Source: Ptychodera flava
Lineage: Eukaryota > Hemichordata > Enteropneusta > Ptychoderidae
DNA length: 64,000 bases
Direction of reading: 5' to 3'
Assembly (NCBI RefSeq): GCF_041260155.1
Contig: NC_091935.1
Span: forward strand, 5,509,501-5,573,500
The notes under the pieces were generated by a model that was given only the letters and a program-made list of their open reading frames with translations, ran no database searches and was not told the origin of the DNA. Below, piece by piece: positions 1 to 10,509 of this stretch (position 1 is the stretch's first letter; each line of letters opens with the position of its first letter). The translations under genes and the position numbers were made by a program.

Positions 1-284
1 CTGGTATTGTTTTATACATTCCATGGGAAAAACACTGGAACTTTAATTCCATAATGTCCGGCACGACCTCTGGGCGTGGGGCACTCTTTTCTGAATACAG
101 TGCAACTGTTCTCAGTATATCATTAAAATCAGTCACAAAGCGACAATCATCTCAAAATTTTGAGACGGTTGTATTTTCTTGAAATTGCTAACGTTAGTTG
201 CACAGCTTTCTTCCTTAAAATCCTCATCAATTATCGTGCCGTCTTTGTTCCAAACGCAACATCAGGTAATTCATGTTAGTATTA

Positions 285-960
285 TGGTAGAATGCGCTTC
301 GAGGCGAGATTCCCAGACTCTAAAATTCTTACGATACTCATTTGGTCTACCATCTCTTGGGGCTCATATTGAAGCTCATGGCGTTAATAAAGTATTGTCA
401 AAGGCTTATTTTAGTGAAAATCGGAAACATTATTTTCCGCTGGATAGAGTAAACATAGACACGACAGCGATCTGAATTCCAAGTGTCGGGTAATTTATTG
501 CTCTAAAACCATATGTTGTGCCCTGATTTTCATTCATTTCCAAAAGGAATGGTTGAAAGTTTCTTTGAGGAATGGATGACCAAAAGTTTGTCTTTCAATT
601 TCGAATCGCATACTACTTTAAAGCAGGATGCGCATCGGGGACAAATATTCAGACTCCCACGTTTCAAATTACTACCACTTGTGAGCTCTCATTTTGAAGC
701 TTATGGAGAAAATGTAATTTTCACTGTCTCATTTTTGTGAAAACTCAAGATTTGAATTTCCCATAGAGTTAACACTGTGGATTGCGGCCATCTTGAATTT
801 CAAAATGTCGGTATATTTAGCGGGTTTCCTGCTCTGGTACCAACACTTGTACGCCGAGTCTTGATTTTTCATTCTTGAATTTGAAAGAGAATGGCTATGA
901 AAGTTTTTTGTCGGAAAGATTGAGCAAAATTTCAAGTCTTACACTTTTGTGGCGCACAGT
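285..960 (+). repeat. Two adjacent copies of the ~358-bp TTAA MITE
   Basis: Copy one begins near GGTAGAATGCGCTTCG and ends near CGCATACTACTTTAAA. Copy two starts immediately after with GATGCGCATCGGGGAC and fades out near 960. Internal landmarks shared with the 6.7-kb copy are a 'ctcattttgaagct' stretch, a 'gagttaacac' stretch and a 'gaaagagaatgg' stretch. The copies are diverged and carry no coding capacity. Confidence 0.65.
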
Positions 961-2189
961 TTAGTTTATCTGCCTTCAAGCGCGAGTTTCAAAATCTTCA
1001 CTACGGTGATGTCCTTTAAATCGTTGTTGGCACACAAGATTATTTTGTACAGCTTTTGGGTCACTGGACAGACCTGTAGTGATGCGTGAAGTCGATAGAG
1101 AGTTCGGTTTACTGATATGAAGTTAGCATCTCATCTAGGCCCACTGTCCCGAATAACTGTGTCGGCCAGTACTCCAGCAACCCCTGATAAGATGGCAAGA
1201 ACCGAAAATGAGGACATCTGTCAATGCAGTCGGTCATATTCAGCAACATGGAGCTGTAATGCGAACAAAGGCAGTCAGACGTTTGACATTATATTGGGCC
1301 CATTGCATGATAGCAAATGACCTGCTCTTAGTATCGAATATTCCGTTCGTGTTCTGAGCACATAACGAGACTGAGCAATGTACTAACCATAAATCATGGC
1401 TGAACTTCTATATTTGATTGTCGACGGCAATATATTGTGCTTTACATACAGTGATTTTATAAGATTGTATATCATTTCAAGGGTGTTTTATAAGATATTT
1501 TGAATCCTAAAACCAGTTACAGCTAGTACAAGTCGCCAGTCTTTGTAAAAATTCCACTGATTTTCAGCAAGGTCACGTTATCATACCACAGATAGGACCG
1601 ACCCCCTAACCGAGTTGAACAAGTATATCTATTTATAGTATCACTTTGATACACTATCATTCTAACGGGTGGGATATGTTCTACTTGAATTAATCTTTGT
1701 AAACTAGCCACGATATAGGGACAAATGATGCATGCGCAATAAGGGATTTTGCAAGACAACAGGCAACTCAAAACACTTCTATGACGGTAATGTCCACGGT
1801 GGTTCAACGGGACTGGCGATTTTCTAATATGTTCGTCTGCATTATAAGTGCAAAAATGGACCTCAAAATTATTTATGCATTGCCACTGATGTAAGACATG
1901 TCAAGGTAAAAGGCAATTACTAGATAAAGAGTAGTTTTATATGTTTTGAAATAATCCTCGCTGGAAAGAGGAAATCAAGGAAATCAGATAATTTTAGATT
2001 TTAGCGGACTTAAAGACTATGCATATTGTAACAATTTTTAGTCCAAACACCTGTTTTAGACTCTTTAATAGTATTTAGCTGTACAAAGATTGTAACAGCC
2101 GGAGAATGAAAATTAGTCACCACGTATATATGCATAACAAAAAGCGCGTATTAAACAGGAAAGCAGGTAATTACTCGCCAATATTTACG

Positions 2190-2202
2190 ATTATATAATC
2201 GT
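2190..2202 (+). promoter_or_regulatory. Possible TATA-like element before Sulf-A
   Basis: A TATATAA stretch lies about 90 bases before the start codon, inside the block conserved with Sulf-B. The equivalent position in Sulf-B reads tgtttaatc, so the motif is not conserved between the paralogues. The call rests on sequence and spacing alone. Confidence 0.25.
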
Positions 2203-2287
2203 TCAAAATACGAAACCGAGAAAGAGAGACAGAAAAAAGCACCCATCGAAAATTATTTTTCATCTCTGTCAGGCTTTGACCTCGAAG

Positions 2288-2552
2288 ATGGCAGCTTTAC
2301 AAGTACTGCTGCTACTTGCAGTGGTAGTATCAGGAAGTATTGCGTCAAGTAATAAACCAAACTTCGTAATATTCCTAGTCGATGATCTCGGCATGGGCGA
2401 TATCGGCTGCTTCGGAAACGACACCATCCGTACGCCAGCCATAGACAGTCTCGCCAAAGATGGCGCCAAACTGACACACAATCTGGTTGCTGCAGCAACT
2501 TGTACACCGAGTAGGGCAGCCATGTTGACCGGGCGTTATCCGATACGATCAG
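2288..2552 (+). pseudogene. Sulf-A exon 1 (signal peptide, DD motif, formylglycine site)
   Basis: The start is the ATG at 2288, which is conserved with Sulf-B and followed by a hydrophobic leader of about 19 residues ending SGSIASS. Metal ligands lie in VDDLGMGD. The formylglycine cysteine of CTPSR is codon TGT at 2501-2503. The exon ends RYPIRS plus one base before the donor GTGAGA. This exon is open and reads as functional. Confidence 0.9.
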
Positions 2553-3600
2553 GTGAGATATAAAAGATAGTTGTTCACTCAAGCTAGCTGCTTTCACGTT
2601 TTGTTCATTTGCTCCAGATATAAACCTGTTTATTCATTTATATATTCTGCATCAATCCGTCCATTCATTGGTTGGAGTTGGTTAGTTCATCCGTTTGCTA
2701 GCCCGTTCACATGCCCATCCATCTATCCCATTGTAGCCATTGCTGTGCTTCGTACTCAGTCATGTGACCGCTTGTTATTTTTTTTTGCCAGAGTGAGTAG
2801 GTTGTATCTCGATCATTTGCATATGTAAATTTTAGACAAACGAAGACAACATCATACATAAGCACCAAAGACAAGCCACGTGCGCTCGATTCATTGATAA
2901 ATCCGCGGTCTTAATGTTAAACATTTATACTCGAATGTGGAACAACACTCTTAACGGCAGAGGGCGCACGAAAAAAAAAAACTTGGTGTTAAAGGGAGCC
3001 TTGCACATTCAAGAAATCCATGAGGGGTCTCCAAGTTTTTACTCAATGCAAATCATACCGATAAATCACTCTGAAGGGAACAGAAAAAAAATGCTTTAAT
3101 AAACATGTTTTCTGAGAGGTTATACAATGAAACTGCTGTGCTTTGATAATTGACGATCATAACTAACTTGTGCAGTTACCAAATTCTTGAATTCTCCCCA
3201 TTTCAAAAAAAATAGTTGCAAAGAGTTTTATATTGAAGAAAACATTGAATCGATCTACAGTATGAGCAACTGACCACTGTTCACATTTCTCTAGTATTCT
3301 GGTTTTATTTGGCATGTTTGACAATGGATGCGCTCCATAAATTATTTTCTATTTCAAGATAGGTGTTTATTTATCACCAAAGATCACGTGACTTGTCTTC
3401 AAGACATGTACTGATCTTCCATATCTTCATTTTCGCGTAGTTTTGCTATTGTCAGTCTTGGTGCCTCACGCAGATTGAGATATACTGTATGTGGGTCACG
3501 GACTAGAGTTCAAACATGGAACATTTTCCATAACCCAATCAAATCATAGACTTTTGTCTGGTGATTCCTGTTATTTATCCATCTGATAATAAACTCAATA

Positions 3601-3755
3601 CGATACAATACAATACAATACAATACAATACAATACAATACAATACAATACAATACAATACAATACAATACAATACAATACAATACAATACAATACAATA
3701 CAATACAATACAATACAATACAATACAATACAATACAATACAATACAATACAATA
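3601..3755. repeat. (CAATA)n pentanucleotide microsatellite
   Basis: About thirty near-perfect CAATA units sit in intron 1 of Sulf-A. Being a multiple of five with no stop, the array opens all frames and produces long spurious reading frames on both strands. Confidence 0.97.
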
Positions 3756-3967
3756 AACTCAGTGCAATTCCATAAATATCTTTGCAATGATTGGCATACA
3801 AAGACGACAGTTTAATATAACTTTCACAATTTATTATATGGTCGATCAAGTCTAGATTAACGGTCGGCACCGAACATAAAATGCACGGTTTCTTCAAAAT
3901 AGTGATAACTTAACGTCATCATGTGCAGCCAACTTACTCACACAACTATGTCCATGGCTGTACACAG

Positions 3968-4098
3968 GAATGGCATCAACAATTGCGCCAGGATCAATTA
4001 CAATGATAGCTGCTTTGGACGGAACATCTGGCTTACCGCACGATGAAATCACCTTCGCAGAGTTGGTGAAGGTCGCCGGTACTCCACTGCCTTGATTG
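3968..4098 (+). pseudogene. Sulf-A exon 2, one base short
   Basis: It reads GMASTIAPGSITMIAALDG and continues to FAELVKVAG, matching human STS around 'GMASW...[16 protein letters not shown]'. The exon is 131 nt, whereas the same exon is 132 nt in the three paralogues. Comparison with Sulf-B places the missing base between GCCGG and TACTCC near 4079, shifting the frame into a TGA before the donor GTAAGT. Confidence 0.85.
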
Positions 4099-4585
4099 GT
4101 AAGTGCCGTGTGCGTCCTGGTAATGTCCTACCATAGAACCACGTGACCGTTCACAGAGGAGGGGGAATGAACTTTATGCTTCCCGTCCGGTTAGTAACTG
4201 AAGTCATATCATTTGGGACACGATTCAAACATGTGGTGAAAAACTTCACTTCGTCTCATTTTGAGAAAATCGAAAATGAAAAAGTCCCTAATTTCCCATT
4301 AACGTTTACATGGTAAATGGGGCCATTTTAAGTTAAATTCCTTAAATATGGAAAGTTTGTGACATTTTCTCCACTCCAATAAAATCTTGCAAGGGTGACC
4401 ACATCTTTTTATTCATGATCCTTATGACAGAGAAAAGTTTGGAGTTACCCTAAGTAAAGTATAAACATAAGTGATTTCTTTTTATTCTGATGTACTTACT
4501 ACATGTATTAATATAATACCAAAGAGATTGTGACTTCAACCCTTGTAACAGTGGCGTTCGCATGGGTATATATGTTTCTCAACAG

Positions 4586-5296
4586 GGAAATGGCATCTCG
4601 GTGCTAACCTCGAGACGAGAAGTGATCACCACTTCTATCCGCTTAAACACGGATTTGACTATTTCTACGGTATACTTGGGTCAAATATCAACGATTGTGG
4701 CGATGACGGAAGATATATGTTTTGGCCAGTTTATCGAGGTTACATCATGTTTCGCTGCCTCTGGTCGCTAGGTTACTTGGGCATACTGCTTGTGATAAAT
4801 TTTCTTGGTTTCATCAGGCGGAGAACTGTTATTCTCATATGGGGCTGCATACTGCTATCCATTGTATGGAGTTTTTTACAACTGGTTGGGCTGAGTGGTC
4901 GATTTATGTGTGCCCTAGTGAAGAACTATGACGTCATAGAGCAGCCTCTGATCTTAGATACAATGTCGACAAGGATGGTGAACCAAGCGAATTCTTTCAT
5001 TGAACGAAGTTCTAGTCACGGACCTTTCTTGCTTTTTTTCTCATTTCTTCAAATGCACACCGCTTTGTTTAACATGAAGAACTTCACTGGGTCTAGTAAG
5101 CACGGGAAATATGGAGACAACGTTGAAGAAATGGACTGGATGGTCGGCAAAGTTTTGTCAAAGCTGAATGAACTTGGCTTGGAAGAGAACACTTTTGTGT
5201 ATTTCACCTCGGACAACGGTGGTTCTCTGGACCAATTTGCGGTTCTTCCGCCTCGCGTTGGTGAGCAAGAAGGAGGATGGAATGGAATCTACAGAG
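4586..5296 (+). pseudogene. Sulf-A exon 3 (GKWHLG, membrane hairpin, catalytic His and Asp)
   Basis: A single 711-nt exon with no stop in frame. In order it encodes GKWHLG, FDYFYG, two hydrophobic helices separated by an IRRRT turn (the membrane hairpin typical of STS), a DVIEQP segment, the HTALF histidine, [11 protein letters not shown], and SDNGG with Asp at 5212-5214 and Asn at 5215-5217. It ends GWNGIYR plus one base before GTAAAG. Confidence 0.93.
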
Positions 5297-6344
5297 GTAA
5301 AGTTTTGTACTGGGACTGTTTCAAACACCGAACACATTGGTATATGCGTGTTCGAATAATTATTAGGGACCCAAGCCTAGGGCCCTTATTAGTTTCGTGG
5401 GGTTGAAATCTGCTACAGGTACGATTAGTCCAAACTCTAAAAATTGCTTCTTCCGATGACCTAGGGGTCTGGTCGATCACAAATTTGGTGTAAAGCAAGC
5501 ATGTCTTCTGCTCTTGTAAATTTGCTCACAAAGTTGCTCGCGGTCAGGGCGACCTTGGCCGCAATATTTGAATTTCGAAAATCCCATTGAGTCTATAAAA
5601 TTTTAGACCCTAGAACCAGCACACCATTTGTACTGAAATTTCACTCAGAGCATCATCAGTATCAGTACATTTAAGTTTGTGATAGGCATGGGGATGTGCA
5701 ATGTGGTTTGGCGACTCTATTGCAATTTGCGAAAAACCTACGATAATCATAAAATAATGTTCAATATACTTCTTCTCCAAAACAAATCGAAATTTTACTT
5801 ATATCGCCAGTGTTATGCGGACATATAAGTTTGTTAAGCACATTTTGATCAGTTTCGACCTAAGATGATCCTTGTCGTAGAGCGAATATACTTGCTTTTA
5901 AAACTATACATTCCTGGATTGATTCTTGGTCAGTCAGCACTTTCTCAGGGTTTCTTTTGAAATCATCAGGGGAAAATCGTCTATTTGTTTAAACCGAAAA
6001 AAAGTTTAATTGAGTTTATACTGAATTCAGTGGCTATTTTGAATTTCGAAATATTAAAATTCGACGTTCTTTGGTCGAAAGTTCGTTTGTCTCCTTGCAT
6101 TATCTTGAATGTCTTGGAGTATGAAGCAAAAAATCAAAATTTTGATTTCAGGTGACTTTGTATATATTACTGCAATGACTAGCAATTAATAGGCAAGCAT
6201 GGAACGACACAGATTCTAAGGTTACCACCTTATATCCTTTACAACATCGACAACGTCGAGGATTCCTTTGACACACATTTCTTATAAGAAACAGAAAAAC
6301 CTACAATGCTTGGTAGACAAATATCGTTTCTTCTATATGTACAG

Positions 6345-6630
6345 GAGGTAAAGGCCAGAATTGGGAGGGCGGTATACGCGTCCCTACAGTTGTACGCTAT
6401 CCACCGATGATACCAAGAGGCATTGAGATATCAGTTCCAACAAGCACAATGGATGTCTTTCCAACGATTGCATCGCTGGCTGGAGTGGATCTTCCACATG
6501 ACAGAGTTATTGATGGGCGAGACTTGATGCCTCTGCTGAGAGGGAACAGTACAGCGCCCCCTCACGATTTGCTGTTCCATTATTGCGGTAAATGGATGGC
6601 GGCTGTCACCTGTTTATCGTCGTGGCGAAG
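6345..6630 (+). pseudogene. Sulf-A exon 4 (catalytic Lys, GRDLMPLL), 3' end out of frame
   Basis: It encodes [14 protein letters not shown] (the family's active-site lysine), [29 protein letters not shown] and FHYCGKW. The last 15 or so codons differ in length by one base from Sulf-B. The natural donor AAG|GTAGGA is therefore in phase 2, and joining it to exon 5 gives an immediate stop. An upstream phase-1 donor-like site in TGC G|GTAAAT could bypass the break at the cost of about 14 residues. Confidence 0.8.
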
Positions 6631-6725
6631 GTAGGAGTAAGGGAGTGTCCAGAATTTACTTTCAGGCCATCATTTTACCTAAGTAGAAATTAGTGGGTCT
6701 CCAAAACAGTCTTTAAAGGGATTAA

Positions 6726-7083
6726 GGTAGAATGCTCCTCGGGGACAGATATTCGGATCGACTCCCAAACTTTAACAATTCTTTTCTGATCTACCACTTG
6801 TTGGGGTTCATTTTAAAGCTCCTGGGGTAAAAAAAAAACTTATCTTCGTCTTAACTTTTCGAAAATCGAAAATTTTGTTTTTCTCCATAGAGTTAACACG
6901 GGCGTGGCGGTTATTTTGAACTTCACATATCGGTAAATCTTGGGTAAATTTTTTCACTTGTACCAAATATTGCTCGGTGACCCCCCCCCCCCAATTTTTA
7001 TTCCTCATTTTGAAAGAGGACAGTTGAAAGATTCCGTGAAGAAAATTTGAGCAAAGGCTTTCATTTTCGAGGCGAATACTACC
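6726..7083 (+). mobile_element. ~358-bp MITE with TTAA target duplications
   Basis: Intact TTAA lies at 6722-6725 and 7084-7087. The terminal inverted repeats start GGTAGAATGCTCCTCG on the left and, read from the right end, GGTAGTATTCGCCTCG. TTAA duplications are the mark of piggyBac and Kolobok transposases. The element is non-coding and sits in intron 4 of Sulf-A. Further copies in the window lie near 285-960, 34,630-34,763, 47,060-47,408, 58,033-58,290 and 58,778-59,112. Confidence 0.8.
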
Positions 7084-8412
7084 TTAAGACATAATTTTAT
7101 TCAACATAAAATGATTTGCAATCCTGTCACTTTTCAATGTAATCTGTCCTCCTGAATTGGTACAACATCAATGCCACTGTGACCGACAATGCCTTCTTAG
7201 TTGTCTGTTCCACAGATGCTATCATTTTCAAGTATTCCTAGAACACTCACATAGGATTCAGTGTCTCTCTATTTCTCACTCTGTTATCAGCTGTGAATAT
7301 TTCTTGTCGTACGATCGCTTTTCTGACATGAAAGTCTGATACTGTTAGAATATCTGCAACTATTATTTTGCAGTTTTCTCTTTTAGTTTCCTTTGTTTTG
7401 GCAAGTGGTGCTTATAAAGATATTTATCTACATGTTGTTCTTTTACTTTTAACTAGTCAAGATTTCCACTAAAGAGTAACTTCAATCGATTTTACTCTTC
7501 TTATTTCTTGTTTTCTTTGTTTTCTTTGTCTTTTTTCATGTCATCACCTCAGTGATTTTATTTTCAGTTTCTCTAACTTTTTTCAAATGTCCAATGAAGT
7601 CTTTTGCAATGTTGGTGTTCACCATATTTTATACCGTTATCACCATACATATTTCTACCAAAACGAAGCTATAGCTATTTAATCCGGCAATTATTTAATA
7701 GCGTACAGCTTCTTTTATGTTTGCATATGGCCAGAAGTAATCTCTCTTGTGTTAGGTGTTTCGAGTTTTGAAGGCATCCAGTAGTGACATGGGTTGTGTC
7801 TGTCTGGCACAGGACGTGGTATTCTGTCCATAGATTGAGATAACCATTTTGTATTTGTACAAAATGTATGTTGAAATGCCAAGTTTATAGATTGATGGTT
7901 CAGGCAAGTAAAAGACACATTTGAACAGTAAATGGCAAAAATGGACAAAAATGGAATATGTTTGCTGTATCTTCGTTTTGCGAAAATAACAGTAGTTTCT
8001 CATTCCTCCAAAGTGTGATGAAATTGTAAGGCCGAAGAGTTAGAGTGTATGTATGCGTGTTAGGGTGGGGAGGGGTTGGGCTGTGGAGGGAGTCATAAAT
8101 AGCCACAATGTCATGGGGGAGGGGATTATAAGCATCAGCACGGAATGGAAAATCCTCCTCCCCGGAAGTGAAATATTGACACTTTCTACATCAGCAAAAT
8201 ATTGAATACAATCTTACTTTGGTTTTCACATTCATATACAACAATCAACAGAGTAATAACGCTGCTAAGTTCCAATCTATAAGTTGGTCAATAATAACGA
8301 AACTTGGGTCTGATAAGTATAATTTGAGTAAAACCACTTATCTTGACTGAAAACCTCTTTGGTCATAAAAAATAACTACAGACCTAATCGGCTCATTTTG
8401 ATGTTTTTTCAG

Positions 8413-8762
8413 ATAACGCCGTATACAAGCTGCATTACGTGACTCCGAATATTCCGCCAGGAGAACAAAACTGTATTGGCCTTGGTTTATGTCCATGCAC
8501 TGGCAATGACACCACACACCATGATCCTCCACTGGTTTACAATTTGGTTACCGATCCTTCTGAAAGCCGCCCTCTACCGGCCACTGACGGAACGATCAAG
8601 AGCGTCATTGCTCGTGTAAATGAAGCTCTTTTATCACACCAAGATACGATAGTCCCGGTTCCCGCTCAAATCTGCAAAGAGAAATTTATGAAAAGAAGTC
8701 TTTGGCGTCAGCCATGTTGTAATTTCCCCTTGTGCTCGTGCACGGAATATGTGAATGAGTGA
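8413..8762 (+). pseudogene. Sulf-A exon 5 (C-terminal region and stop)
   Basis: It follows a tttttcag acceptor and begins with the two bases completing an Asp codon, then NAVYKLHYVTPN, a CPCTG pair of cysteines, HHDPPLVYNL and PSESRPLP. It ends in a CCNFPLCSC cysteine cluster and TGA at 8760-8762. The HHDPPL box is the same as in human STS. The exon itself is open. Confidence 0.9.
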
Positions 8763-8935
8763 GATGCATTTTGGCACCACAACCTTTGGACTGAAATAAG
8801 TATCCATATAAAAGAGTAGGGACTTTTTTATCACAAGGAGCTGTTTACCAGTTGTGCTTGCTATAGCAAAATTGTTGTTTAAAATGCCAGCAACACGCAC
8901 ATTAGCAACTAGCACTGTATTTTGTAATTTTATAG

Positions 8936-8941
8936 AATAAA
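8936..8941 (+). promoter_or_regulatory. Polyadenylation signal AATAAA of Sulf-A
   Basis: An AATAAA hexamer lies 174 bases past the stop, in sequence still alignable to the Sulf-B 3' flank. The Sulf-B equivalent reads AAGAAA. Confidence 0.55.
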
Positions 8942-9539
8942 GCAGACATAAGAGTAATTTCAACTTACCTTTGTGGTTTTTTTTTGGTCATTTGTGCTGT
9001 TTTTCATCGTGAGATTGTTAGTCATTCCCCCTTACACACGCTTATTGAACAAGCCAATAACTACCAAATCCTTCCAGCCCGATATATTCGGCGAAGTTTG
9101 GATCGATCAACTTGATGGAAATTTGTAAAACAGCCAATCATATTTACTTGCATCTTTTACTGCAACTGCAACTCTCTCACTTACTCTCTCACCCGACCAA
9201 CATTAAGGGCGGGATGTTTTTAGTCATTCACGGGACGCAAAATAGCGTATTTGCCGCCGCATTATGTATATGACCTATATAGTATGAAGGGAAGACCCGT
9301 TTTCCTGTGTACTTTAGTGTGTCACCGGTACCTCGTTATTCGTAGGACCATGAAAACCCACTGTTTGACAACCATTCACATGCACACGAGTACGCGATAC
9401 AATTTTCAAAGAAATGCTATAAATTGAACAGCGAAATCGCCATGAATGGTCATTTCCGTAGTCTATGCGTAAACGTTGTTCGTATATAAAGACGGCTTTA
9501 CTTAGCATTTAGGTAAGGGTAGATTTTGAATACTCGTGG

Positions 9540-9990
9540 AAGATTTTACACTTCAGTCAACAAAAGATTCGAATTCCTTTGCAATCTAACCGAACACACA
9601 AAATAGATGTGGAAACCATCGGCCGCCTTGGATTTTTTGTCTCCATTTTGACTGATAATTTGGGTTATTTTTTTAAGTTTATACAACCTACAAATGATAA
9701 GAAATCTTGTAACCCTTAAATCTGACGAAAGACACCTAAATCGTTCTCAAAGATGCTTTTACGTACGATATGACTCAATATGTGTTTTAATGGCAAAATA
9801 ACAGGGCGGCTATCTTGGGGTTTTGGCGTCTATTCATGATTTTCATGAATAATTTTACAGTTTATGTAACAAAAGACACGAATTCCTAGACCCCTAAAAC
9901 CTTCCAAAGACACAAACATCAGTCTCATGGACTCTTGATAAATTGGGATATGATTCGTTACTTGTTTTATACGTAGCAGCCATTTTGGAG
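9540..9990 (+). repeat. Tandem repeat, ~2.3 copies, period about 170-186 bases
   Basis: Landmark phrases recur in order: a GGC(C/T)(G/A)(C/T)CATTTTGG-like phrase at about 9,621, 9,807 and 9,976; 'acaaaagacacgaattcct'-like at about 9,563 and 9,868; and 'gactcttgataaat'-like further along. The copies are diverged. Coding function is unlikely. Confidence 0.6.
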
Positions 9991-10183
9991 GCATCGTGGA
10001 ACTTGTGCAAATCGAGGATTGTACTTGTCAGTCAAGAAGAGAATAGGCATCATTGAAGGAGTGGTAAAGCCACCAACTGATGACGTCAAAACAGGAGACT
10101 TCGAAGATACAGAAACCACAAAGAACATTAAGGAGCTGAAATATTTTGGTTCAACCAAAATCAAGGTTTCACCACTAGACTAA
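9989..10183 (+). other. Coding-like open stretch ending in TAA, unidentified
   Basis: Reading on the plus strand gives about 60 codons without a stop, including NRGLYLSVKKRIGIIEG and KELKYFGSTKIKVSPLD before TAA at 10,181-10,183. Composition is lysine- and acid-rich and looks protein-like. It starts at the edge of a tandem repeat and has no clear ATG. It could be a terminal exon, a retrocopied gene fragment, or chance. I do not recognise the protein. Confidence 0.25.
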
Positions 10184-10464
10184 TACATTTTCAATATACG
10201 CAATCGTTAAAACAGTGAATCAACTGCATGTGTTAATCCCTTTTCCATGACTTTATGCAGGGAGCGATAACTTCTAATCATACATTTTAGACAAAAATTG
10301 AATCGGATGTGTTCTAGTGTAAAACGCCTCATTCACATGTACAAAAGTTCAGTACTCGACCTCATCGTCTAAAACGTTTAAAAGACATTAATATAGATAC
10401 ACATCCCAACAGTACTCCGAGAAGACTCAAAATATGTAATAGATAACCATCAACACCCAGGACT

Positions 10465-10509
10465 TTCTGGTATAGGATCGCCGTAGACCTCGGCGATTCT
10501 ATACCAGAA
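10465..10509. repeat. Hairpin, 19-base arms, 7-base loop
   Basis: The left arm TTCTGGTATAGGATCGCCG pairs with the right arm with one mismatch around the loop tagacct. Confidence 0.8.

Larger units (their letters stand above)
1..2287. other. 5' flank of Sulf-A: two MITE copies and a duplicated upstream block
   Basis: I see no gene here. About 285-620 and 621-960 are two head-to-tail copies of the TTAA MITE described at 6,726-7,083. About 1,085-2,287 is recognisably similar to the DNA upstream of Sulf-B (about 13,640-15,219), so it is the left part of the A/B segmental duplication. The last 130 bases before the start codon are the best conserved between the two copies. The short open frames here have no recognisable domain. 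Confidence 0.6.
2288..8762 (+). pseudogene. Sulf-A: steryl-sulfatase-like gene, five exons, two frame breaks
   Basis: Family role: type I sulfatases of this branch hydrolyse sulfate esters in the ER lumen, using a formylglycine made from Cys in C-x-P-S-R and a bound divalent metal. Exons: 2288-2552, 3968-4098, 4586-5296, 6345-6630, 8413-8762, all with GT/AG borders and phase-1 joins. Visible parts are a signal peptide, the DD metal pair, CTPSR, GKWHLG, a two-helix membrane hairpin, a HTALF histidine, [19 protein letters not shown] and a Cys-rich C-terminus. An undamaged version would be close to the ~583 residues of human STS. Exon 2 is one base short (near 4079) and the 3' end of exon 4 carries one extra base relative to Sulf-B, so no full-length frame exists unless these are assembly errors. 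The exact substrate is unknown. Confidence 0.8.

Noticed and set aside
3510-3897. Four overlapping open frames of repeated YNTIQ or YCIVL
   Set aside because: They are translations of the CAATA microsatellite, which has no stop in several frames; not genes.
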